Below, piece after piece: positions 56,235-64,000 of a DNA stretch of 64,000 nucleotides. Each line of letters begins with the position of its first letter. Positions within the stretch are counted from its first letter, which is position 1. The translations under genes and the position numbers were made by a program. The DNA comes from Didymella arachidicola (Eukaryota; Ascomycota; Dothideomycetes; Pleosporales; Didymellaceae): positions 186,001 through 250,000 of the forward strand of contig CM049990.2 of NCBI GenBank assembly GCA_016630955.3, in the 5' to 3' direction. Under the pieces are notes generated by a model. It was not told the DNA's origin. It made no database searches and saw only the letters and a program-made list of their open reading frames with translations.

Positions 56235-58184
56235 ATGGCGCGCAAACGATCGAGCGCGCCCAAGCGCCAGACCAAGATCAGCTTCTCCCCAGCTGCACAG
56301 TCTTCCCCCGCGAAAACAACACGCACCAAAGCCATGGGCTCCCAATTCTCCCGCCCGAAACGTCAGTCCAAGATCGACTTGCACAACATCGCGCCCAAAG
56401 GTTCGCCAAAGCGGGCGCCAAAGCAAACATCTGCCTATGATTCGAGCGAAGACGAGCTGCAGGCTGAAGAAGAGAGGAGCACGCGCGCGGGTCTGCCGGT
56501 GAGAGCGAAGAGCAACGGCATGTTTGGCAGCTCCGACGTGGACGTTGCGGAGGAGGAGAGTAGCTCAGAGTCGCAGAGCGAGGCAGAGAAGCCAGTCAAG
56601 GCGAGAGGAGGCCGGAAGCGGCGGCGCGCGGAGAGCAGCGACGAGGAGGAGGGCACGGTCACGGTCACGGTCACACAGAGGAAGCGGGTGCAGCAGGCAG
56701 AGTCGGATGAGGAGAAGGAAGAGCTCAGGCTGCCCGGCAAGCGACGCAGGGTCGAGATACGCCAGGCGACGCCGGAAGAGAGCGATGAGGAGATGCCCAC
56801 GCCGCCACGGAGCACGCGGCGACGACTCACGAAGCGGCCGGCGACTCCAGACGAGGACCTGGATGAAGACCAGTCACCACCGAAGAGCACACGAAGGAGG
56901 GCGAGAAGGCGCAGGGCGTCGACAGACGAGGAAGAGGGCGAGGAAGAGGACGACCAGCAAGCAGACGGCAGCGGAGCAGAGAGCGGCAACCACGAGGAGC
57001 AAGAAGAACTGCGGGAGGAGCTGGCATTTCTCCGTTCGTCGCCGCTGCGGATTGCACAAGACAAGCCCAAGAACAAGCGACAGGAAGCGCTCGAGGCACT
57101 CCGAAGGAAACGCGCCAGCAGCACCCAGGAGCCTTCGTCCACCCCGGCCCGCAAGACACGCACTGTCGTCGAGTCCGACTCTGAATCCGAGCTCGAGATC
57201 ATCAAGGAGGAGCCCGACAGCGATGAGGTGGGCGACCCCGAGAGCGCAGTCGAAGACGAAGAGGAGGAATCAGACCGCGACGCAAACGCCCTCGACATGT
57301 TCCAAGAAGACGAGGACGACACGGGCTTCATCGACGACGACCCCAATGCCATCATCGGCGAGCCAGACGCCGAGCACGCCCAGCTCCCCATGCAGTTCAG
57401 CAGCATGTCCCGTGCGAAGCCCAAAGAGCTCTTCAAATACGCCGTCGAATGGATGGTCATGAAGAAGATCCACCCGGCCTTCAACTCCACCGACGAAATC
57501 TACGAGCTCACCTTCCGCAAGCTCGGCGACGAAGTCAAAGGCCTCGCATCCTCGAAATTCACCTCGGCCGCCTGGACCCCAGACTTCACCAAAGCCATCA
57601 ACGCCCGCCCAGAACTCATCATCAACGAAATCGGCGGCTCGCGCCGCTCCTTCCTAACCGACCACTGCGAAGCTTGCAACCGTAAGAACCACCCCGCCAC
57701 CTTCGAACTCTCCCTAACCGGCGCCCCATACCACCCCGACTCCCTCGAACCCCTCGAACCCCTCGAACCCGACTCCGCCTCCGACAGCGACACCTCCACC
57801 TCCTCCCTCTCAGCATCCTCAGCCCACGGCGAACCCCCCACCCTCGACTTCCGCGGTGACCGCATCCCCCCCGCGAGCAAAACCTTCACCCTGGGCAGCA
57901 CATGCAAAGCCAACGCGCAAGTCGCGCACACGCTGCACCACTGGCGCTTCCACCTCAACGACTGGGTCAAGGGCTACTTGGACAGCAACGGCTACCTGAC
58001 CCCCGAGAAGCTGGTTCAACGCGATAGGAAGAGTGACCGGAGGAGGGAGAAGGAGGCGAGGCGCATTGTGGATGAGATGGAGAGGAGGGGGGAGGTGGGA
58101 AGGTTGCAGAGGCTGTACAAGGAGCAGGTTAGGTTTGCGGTGGAGGCGCAGAATGAGTATAGGCATGGGTGGGGGAGGAGGTGA
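56235..58184 (+). CDS. DUF4211-domain nuclear protein
   Basis: Single exon, 649 aa, starting at MARKRSSAPKRQ (context GAAAATGG), preferred over an in-frame Met at 56175. The first 370 residues are low-complexity, acidic/basic patches with many Ser-Asp-Glu and Arg runs (SSDEEEG, RSTRRRLTKR), as in nuclear chromatin-associated proteins. DUF4211 covers about residues 375-510: DMFQEDEDDTGFIDDDPNAI, FSSMSRAKPKELFKYAVEWM, AWTPDFTKAINARPEL, then CEACNRKNHPATF, a probable zinc knuckle. The C terminus has FTLGSTCKANAQVAHTLHHW. Molecular function unknown. The coding strand changes from C-rich (57600-57870) to G-rich (after 58010). Confidence 0.88.
   Translation: MARKRSSAPKRQTKISFSPAAQSSPAKTTRTKAMGSQFSRPKRQSKIDLHNIAPKGSPKRAPKQTSAYDSSEDELQAEEERSTRAGLPVRAKSNGMFGSSDVDVAEEESSSESQSEAEKPVKARGGRKRRRAESSDEEEGTVTVTVTQRKRVQQAESDEEKEELRLPGKRRRVEIRQATPEESDEEMPTPPRSTRRRLTKRPATPDEDLDEDQSPPKSTRRRARRRRASTDEEEGEEEDDQQADGSGAESGNHEEQEELREELAFLRSSPLRIAQDKPKNKRQEALEALRRKRASSTQEPSSTPARKTRTVVESDSESELEIIKEEPDSDEVGDPESAVEDEEEESDRDANALDMFQEDEDDTGFIDDDPNAIIGEPDAEHAQLPMQFSSMSRAKPKELFKYAVEWMVMKKIHPAFNSTDEIYELTFRKLGDEVKGLASSKFTSAAWTPDFTKAINARPELIINEIGGSRRSFLTDHCEACNRKNHPATFELSLTGAPYHPDSLEPLEPLEPDSASDSDTSTSSLSASSAHGEPPTLDFRGDRIPPASKTFTLGSTCKANAQVAHTLHHWRFHLNDWVKGYLDSNGYLTPEKLVQRDRKSDRRREKEARRIVDEMERRGEVGRLQRLYKEQVRFAVEAQNEYRHGWGRR
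56654..56672. repeat. CACGGT hexamer repeat
   Basis: Three copies in the low-complexity part of the DUF4211 gene, coding for alternating Thr and Val. Confidence 0.75.
57744..57770. repeat. CTCGAACCC nonamer repeat
   Basis: Three tandem copies coding for Leu-Glu-Pro triplets in the DUF4211 gene. Confidence 0.85.
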
Positions 58185-58697
58185 GATGCGGTGAGCAGAG
58201 TATCCTCAGCGCAGCGGCCTCGATTGCATGATTCCTGCTTTGCTTAGGTGCCTTGCTCATGCCGACATGGTACGTGAGTCTAGCTTCAAGACGGTTCTAT
58301 TGAATTGGATGGTTTTTTTTGCCTCGCGGTGCAATGCGTCAGCGGTGAAGTGCGCCAGCGGTGAAATGCGTCGACCGAGCAGGTGTGGAACGACGCTTTA
58401 TAAGAGCAATTTCATGCCGTCAAAGCTGTATCCGGTTCGCGTCCAAACATTTCATTCATGTAAAATCATAGCACTCCTTCCGCGACAAGCCGCAACGGCC
58501 CGGCTCCGTATACCTTCATCTCGGTCGGCGGTACTCGCTCAACACCGACCTCATCCAGCAACACCCTGCGTTAGGCTCCTCGTATTGCAACACGGCGGAC
58601 CGAAAGCGGAGATTCTCACCACCGTCGTGAATATGGAGGGCGTGTATTTAGCCCGATGAGTTCTTGGGGTGTTCCTTCTTCACAACCAACAATCATC
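58185..58697. other. Intergenic region
   Basis: Upstream region of the esterase gene. Contains a short direct repetition of GTGAA(G/A)TGCG near 58345-58370; otherwise nothing recognised. Confidence 0.5.
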
Positions 58698-59687
58698 ATG
58701 AAGTCCGCCGCGCTGAACCTCGTTCCCTTCGTGGCCGCCGCCACCGCAGCAAGCACTGGCTGCACCACCCGCCTCCCCGCGGGCCTGACCCCCGGCTCCT
58801 CAACCCACAACATCACCCTCTCCTCCAAATCCGTCATCGGAAAAACCACAACGCGCGAGTACATTCTGCACCTCCCCGCCTCGTACTCGGCGTCCAACAA
58901 CGCGGCCGCGCCCCTCGTCCTCGCCTTCCACGGCCAGCAGCAACCAGCATGGTCCATGGAGAAAATCAGCGAGCTCTCCAACCCATCCTTCAACACCGAC
59001 TTCATCGTCGCGTACCCAGAGGGCATGAACGTGCAGGACCCGGGCGTGCAGTGGCTCGGGGACCCGCTGGCGCCGAATAGCACTACGATTGATGATCGGA
59101 TTTTCGTGGGGGAGTTGCTGGATCATCTGAGTGCTACGCTGTGCATCGACACGGAGAGAGTATATGCGGCGGGATTGTCTAATGGTGGGGGGTTGACCGG
59201 GTTGCTGATGTGCGACGCCCAGCTTAACAAGCGGTTTGCGGCGCTGGCGACGGTTGCGGGCGCGTTTTACCCGGATTCGAGTCTGACTGAGCCGTTGTTT
59301 CAGGGGGATTGCCGGCCGGAATTGGGTGGGAGGGTGTTGCCGTATTTGAATTTGCATGGTGATGCGGATACGGTTGTGGCGTATAACGGCAGCAATTCGT
59401 CGCCACCGGCGAGCATCCCTGTGCCGGAGTGGGTGAAGGGCTGGGCAACGAGGGACGCGTGTGGTGAGCCTGTTGTTTCGGAGGCGGAGAACGGGACTGT
59501 GGAGGAGAGCAGGTGGACGTGTGGGGGTAAGAAGGAGGCGGTGCTGCATCGCAAGATCCATGGGTTTGGGCATGGGTGGCCGAGTATTAAGAATCAGGGT
59601 GAGCCGTTTGAGACACTGCGCGGTGGGCCGACAACGTGGGATGCTACGCCACTTATTTTGAAGTGGTTTGGGAGGTGGGTGTTGTAG
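58698..59687 (+). CDS. Secreted carbohydrate esterase, feruloyl esterase / CE1-PHB depolymerase type
   Basis: Single exon, 329 aa. Start chosen at 58698 (TCATCATGA), which places the signal peptide MKSAALNLVPFVAAATAAS first. Mature protein is an alpha/beta hydrolase: oxyanion region LAFHGQQQ, nucleophile elbow AAGLSNGGG with Ser161, acid in NLHGDADTV (Asp222/224) and catalytic His292 in GFGHGWPS. This set is typical of fungal FaeB/FaeC-like and LpqC-type CE1 enzymes that release ferulate or acetate from plant cell-wall polysaccharides outside the cell. The exact substrate cannot be told. The coding strand is C-rich to about 59040 and G-rich afterwards, continuing past the stop. Confidence 0.88.
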   Translation: MKSAALNLVPFVAAATAASTGCTTRLPAGLTPGSSTHNITLSSKSVIGKTTTREYILHLPASYSASNNAAAPLVLAFHGQQQPAWSMEKISELSNPSFNTDFIVAYPEGMNVQDPGVQWLGDPLAPNSTTIDDRIFVGELLDHLSATLCIDTERVYAAGLSNGGGLTGLLMCDAQLNKRFAALATVAGAFYPDSSLTEPLFQGDCRPELGGRVLPYLNLHGDADTVVAYNGSNSSPPASIPVPEWVKGWATRDACGEPVVSEAENGTVEESRWTCGGKKEAVLHRKIHGFGHGWPSIKNQGEPFETLRGGPTTWDATPLILKWFGRWVL

Positions 59688-60467
59688 TTTGGGGGCTTGG
59701 GTGGAGGGACATGGTGGTGGTGGTGGGAGAATGGAGGGTGCTGGGTTTTAGTGAAGTGAGCCGTGTAAAAAGTTAAAGTTGAATGAAGGAGATCCGAGCT
59801 GATGCGTGGTCCTTGATTGACAGAAATCGTCTCGTGATACGGCACGGGGTTTCGTAGCGTGAGGAATGCTTAGTAATTATTGAGGCTGATAGAGGATGTA
59901 GCCTGGCTTCTGTGTGTCGAGTCCAAAATGGCTGCACCACCCCTTTGCTTTACCTTCCTCATCGCAAGACTCCAGTTGGCTGTAAGGTGTCGACGCACCG
60001 CAGCGTAGTAGCAGCTGATTGGTGGTGCATGTGCGGCGGGCCTGCATGTGGTGAGTACCCGAGTGTGTAGAAGTCGAGCACCGTGATGGCGGCACAGGGC
60101 GCTTTATAGCAGTCTGCACCCCACGATCTAGCAACTGCTTCTCCTCGTCGTCCCCAATACTGTCAGCCCACTCTACCGCAATCGTCCCTACTCACACATC
60201 CGTTGCATAGCTTCACGCGAGCCCTTCGGCACAAAATTTGAGCCGTAGAAATGCCGATTGGTATCAGGATGGAATTTTGTTTATTTGCAGCCACACGCTG
60301 GCGACCGGAAAGAAGTCCCTAAAAGCCATGCAGAACCGTCCAGACCATCCTCGGCGCTCTCCGCCCCTCATGCTCGTGGAAGAAGAAGCGAGTCGATCGT
60401 ATCGTCAGGGAATCATCGCGTCACCGTTGCGCCTCCTCTACTCCGGTCGTGGAACTCGTGGGTACAT
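59688..60467. other. Intergenic region between convergent genes
   Basis: 3' flanks of the esterase and RPS29 genes. No other gene supported. Confidence 0.5.
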
Positions 60468-60899
60468 TTAGCGGTGCTGCAGAGCGTTAGTCGGTCATCG
60501 TCATGGGTGCTGCGCTCCTGGCACATGCGCGCCCGAGCGTACGGTGCAGGGCGCGGCGGCGGAGGGAGACGGGTGAGTCGTACCTTGACGAAACCAATGT
60601 CGGCGGCCTTCTCGCGGAAGCACTGACGGCAGATGTTGAGGCCGTACTTGCGGATCAGACCAGCGGGGTGGGTGCAGACGCGGCTATGTGTCAGGTCAGC
60701 CTCCGTTCTTTCACGCTCTTCCTTGACGCCCAGACATGTCCTCCATCGATCCTCAGCACACGGCCGCACATGGCACCGCGTGCGCTGCCAGCCATTCTCC
60801 TTCTTTCTCCCAAATAGACGCATGCTCGCAAACGTACCACTCGCGGGAGCCCTTGCCGTAAGTCCTAGGGCGGGAGTACCAGACCGACTCGTGAGACAT
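60468..60899 (-). CDS. RPS29: 40S ribosomal protein S29 (uS14)
   Basis: Found by hand-splicing: exon 1 60838-60899, exon 2 60584-60683, exon 3 60468-60476 (9 nt: His, Arg, stop), total 56 aa, exactly the family length. The product begins [20 protein letters not shown] and continues with the zinc ligands C21-x2-C24 and C39-x2-C42 ([12 protein letters not shown]), ending DIGFVKHR. It is a small zinc-ribbon protein in the head of the 40S subunit near the mRNA channel. Intron 1 is 154 nt (GTACGT...CATAG, GCTGAC-type branch) and intron 2 is 107 nt with GACTAAC before CTCTGCAG. Longer introns are usual in fungal ribosomal-protein genes. Confidence 0.95.
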
Positions 60900-61733
60900 G
60901 ATGTGTGGTTGCTTGGGATTTTCGGTGACGCTGCAGCGGCAAAGTCAGTCCTGGCTGTGTTGCAAGAGTATTCGCGGCTCGGCGGGTGTACTGACAAAAG
61001 TTGGCTGTCGGAGACGGGTTAGTTGGGCGGGCGTTGGCTGGGGCGTCGATGTCGAAGTTGCGTGAGATTCAATATTGCAGGCCGGCCGATCCTCGGGTGC
61101 GGGCTAAGCGAGTTGCAACTTCCTCATCCACACCGCGCTAGCGTCTGATTGGGCGTGACAGCAGAAGAACAACATCAACCCGGGTGTTGTTCTCATCCCA
61201 ACGAAATGCAGAAATTGACACCTGCTGCATTACCAGAAGACGTAGCAGACTGATGGGCGATCTACATTATTGCGACTTGTTGTATCTGAGGGCCATCAAA
61301 CCCACAAAGTTCTTGGCGGCATCTCTCCTAGGCGCCTGATAGGGCGTAATGATGGAAGCACCGGGCTATAGATTGCAGCACAATACACTCTGAGTGGTCT
61401 TCTCATACGACCTTTGACAGTCGAGATAGGAACCGGTATTTGCAAAAGGGGCATCCAGGTAAAGAGCAAAACCATGCATCAGCACTACGGTATCAACAGA
61501 TAACACGCGACTTTCTCCTCTCTTGAAGCAGGGCAACAAGCTCCAGAATGACATTTAACGTGACGCACTCGCATCGATCATTACAATACCAAGCCCATCG
61601 TTGGCCAGCATAGCAAAGAGGCATATTGAAAGAATTGAACGTTGAAAGAAAAGTCATAATTCGTGTCATAATCTAGCAACACCCCCTCACCATATTATAT
61701 ACAAGCTATCAACCCCCAAAACACAAACACCAT
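60900..61733. other. Intergenic region
   Basis: RPS29 promoter and leader, then 3' flank of the next minus-strand gene, ending in A/C-rich sequence. No additional gene supported. Confidence 0.5.
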
Positions 61734-63667
61734 CTAAAACAACCCCAAAACACCCCTCCTCCTCCGCCTCGTAGTCTGCGTCCCCGTCCGCTCCGTGCTC
61801 TTACCCAAAAGATCACTCACACACTGCAGCCTATTCGGCCGAGCGATGTTCCTCCCAGTATACGCCCAGCGCCCATTCCCCCCGCTAACCGCCATCGGGA
61901 TACTCGTCGCGCCGTTGATCAGCAGCGTCATCTTCTTATTATCGCCGTTGCGCACGTTGGAGCTGCACGACACCGAAATGGAACCCGACTGGCGTGACTC
62001 CCACGTGTACGAGTCGATAGCGACGACGTCTGTGGCCGTCGGGCTGATTTTGACAGGGACGAGGATCTTGCTGCTGGCGGTGGCGTTGGATTTGAGGCTT
62101 ACGGTAAGGGTGAAGGTGAAGGTTGTTTCTGTGGTGACTTTGGGGGCGGTGAAGGAGGCGGTTGGTTGGGTGGGGTTGGTGATGCTGAGGGCGGGGGTGG
62201 AGGGGGTGGTTTGGGTCCAGGCGAAGTTGAGCTGGTCATTGGTGAGCCTTTGCTCGGTGTTGGAACCTTGCAGTGAGAGTAGCGCGCCGACGCGTTGCAC
62301 CGCAGCGAACTGGGCGGCTGCTGCTACAGGCAAGGTCTGCGGTGTGGAGCTGGAAGGTGTATCGGGGGTGGTGGGCTGGTTTGCGTTGTTGGCGGGGATG
62401 TCGCTGGCGCTACATTGCTTCTTGGGTGCGGGGGGGTTCGCGGCAGGGAAGGGATTCAGCTGGCCGAACTGCTGGTCGTCGAGGAAATCGCCCTGGACTA
62501 TGCCCTGGATGTCACTGAAGATGAGCGGAGGTGGGTTGGTTCCGGGGACGTTGACCTCGGGGAAGATCCATTCGGTCACAGGGGTGACAAACTGACCACC
62601 CTCGATACCGTTCTTGGTCTTCGAAATGGGAGTGTTGGTAGTGACGCGGTAGTCCCGGGTGTAGGGTGTGACGGTAGCAATGCGGGCCTCCCACTTGCAG
62701 CGAGTCTCTTGTCGTGGCGTGGCAGAGCCGATGCGGCGGTACGTCTCAGCACCTGTGCATGGGTCGACGTCGATAGCTTCGATAGTGACGACAGCACCAG
62801 AGCAGCTGGAAAGGAAGCCGATGACTCGGATGTCGGCGACCTCGACGTTGGCAGCGGTATCCCGAACACCAACAAGCATGTCCTCAACACGAATATAATT
62901 GGGGACAGTATCTGAAGCTTTTGTTGTGACCTGAACATTGATAGCTGTGATAGTGTGGGCAAGAATTTCCCCGTTGTTGCGAAGCCCAGAGTATTCGATG
63001 AAGTCACCGACCTTGAGAGGGACCATTGTCAATGGATCTGGGGCGTCAAAGTTCGTCTGTCCATCCGGACGGTTCGAGCTCTGGCACGTGTCTGCATTGC
63101 CGGCGTGCTGAATGCACATGGGGAACCCAGAGAAGGATGAGACTGACGGGTTTTCCGAGTCAATGATGAAGGCAGGCTGTAGTGTGACCTTGGGTGCAAA
63201 CGCGCCTATCGGGTCGTTGATCCGAACCCTAGGTCCGCCGGCAATCTGAATGACGCCATCAGTGATGGCAGAGATATAGCCCTGGCTGCCCTCGAGGCCA
63301 AAGCGAGCAGCGACCTGGATCTGTCCAGCGACAGGCTTGCCATTGATGATGTTGCCGACGACAGTGGTCTCGAAACCCCCAGCTCCCGCACCGCAGAGCT
63401 TAGGGAAGGGGGCGTATGTGGTGGGAAACTGAACTATCAGGTTCTGAGGTACGGTGATCGACATCTCGTTGATGTCGACTGTGCCTCCTGCATTGAACTC
63501 TGTCCCAGCTGAGCAGCTACAAAAAGGTTAGTATAGCTTCGGTGGGAGAATTTGGCAACATACCCATCGAGAGATCCTGTGACTTGAAATGGAATGATGT
63601 TGGGGATTTGAGCAAAGCCGACTGAGGCGAGCGAGAGGAAGGAAGTCAACTGTGTAAGACGAGACAT
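61734..63667 (-). CDS. Large secreted protein with predicted beta-sandwich domains, function unknown
   Basis: Two exons (63564-63667, 61734-63516; 47-nt intron with TACTAAC branch and TGTAG acceptor) encode 628 aa. Exon 1 is a signal peptide (MSRLTQLTSFLSLASVGFAQ) and the start of the mature protein, IPNIIPFQVTGSLDGCSAG. The mature chain is almost entirely beta-like, Thr/Val/Asn-rich, with paired cysteines (MCIQHAGNADTCQ; SSCSGAVV...DPCTG) and a repeated Ig/PKD-like module near the C terminus (FTFTLTVSLKSNATASSK). A basic tail TTRRRRR ends the protein. No catalytic motif recognised. Extracellular or wall-associated is likely. The coding strand turns from C-rich to G-rich in the last 180 bp. 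Confidence 0.8.
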
Positions 63668-64000
63668 CTTAGGAGATAAGAAAAGCAGTTGTTGTGATGT
63701 GACCTGATGAGAGAAGACATGAGATTCTTATATCGACTTGCACAGCCTCCATTGCTATCTCTCCATGTTCTGGTCCCCACGTTCTGCTCCCCGACTTGAA
63801 GGCCTATGCGAGATCGAAGAAGCCCCAGCTGAACGGCTTTGCCATGTGTCGACCATCCAGATGCTCTGCATCAAGGCTTCAACGGGTAGAGTAGCCACAA
63901 CGGTGCTGGAGCCAAATGCCAAGCGAGCATAGTTACCAGACTCTGCTTGCCCGAACATTCGAATTCGTGGTCGGCGTCCGCCATCAATACTTTCCAAGGC
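63668..64000. other. Promoter side of the last gene; window edge
   Basis: 333 bp upstream of the secreted-protein gene. A TTATATCG stretch near 63727 could be its TATA region. No ORF supported up to the window end. Confidence 0.4.

Noticed and set aside
60477..60837. Intronic snoRNA in RPS29
   Set aside because: A CTGA-like D box is present in intron 1, but no matching C box (RTGATGA) or terminal stem.
29040..63080. tRNA B-box-like strings such as GGTTCGA
   Set aside because: Matches at 29052, 37484, 63070 and elsewhere lack the second half of the B box, an A box at the right distance and a cloverleaf.

Overview
The window is nuclear DNA of a filamentous ascomycete (Pezizomycotina). The evidence is about 35 short spliceosomal introns, mostly 45-100 nt with GT..AG ends and CTRAY-type branch points, together with fungus-specific families: a group I G-alpha, a HET-domain protein, a CFEM protein, DUF4211, a C2H2/Fungal_trans regulator and a UPF0643-like protein. 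Dothideomycetes is my best guess at class, but that is an impression. I found no tRNA, rRNA, CRISPR or intact transposon. All coordinates come from hand-splicing, and for every spliced gene the exon lengths add up to a whole number of codons.

Left part (1-20900). The window opens inside the first exon of an SH3-containing protein, probably a CDC25-type Ras exchange factor, running off the left edge. A 3.5 kb gene-poor stretch follows, then a C2H2/Fungal_trans regulator, NHP2, a frameshifted leucine-rich/F-box-like gene, a secreted apple-like/carbohydrate-binding gene with an in-frame stop, a small secreted cysteine-containing protein (with a decayed relic of its 3' end 3.7 kb away), an MFS drug-efflux type transporter, and the G-alpha subunit.

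Middle part (20900-46300). A CFEM membrane protein and a UPF0643-like protein precede a block of housekeeping genes: POT1 and importin alpha (divergent), DUG3, an SRPBCC protein with a nearly all-C intron, an ADGF/CECR1-type adenosine deaminase, a conserved multi-pass membrane protein, RRP46 and PEX4 (divergent, PEX4 with a GC-AG intron), and a small membrane-anchored protein.

Right part (46300-64000). After 2.7 kb without genes comes the most accessory-looking segment: a HET-domain gene, then two AIG1/GIMAP-like P-loop GTPase genes transcribed divergently from a 413 bp spacer. One GTPase ends in tandem ZZ-like zinc-binding modules and the other in a hydrophobic tail. This HET plus paired-GTPase locus is my main candidate for an undescribed fungal recognition or cell-death system. 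Downstream are an unknown protein, a DUF4211 protein, a secreted CE1-type esterase, RPS29 (three exons, the last only 9 nt) and a large secreted protein.

A compositional oddity cuts across the window. At least seven less conserved genes, on both strands, are C-rich on the coding strand in their earlier part and turn G-rich toward the 3' end, while the conserved housekeeping genes do not show this.
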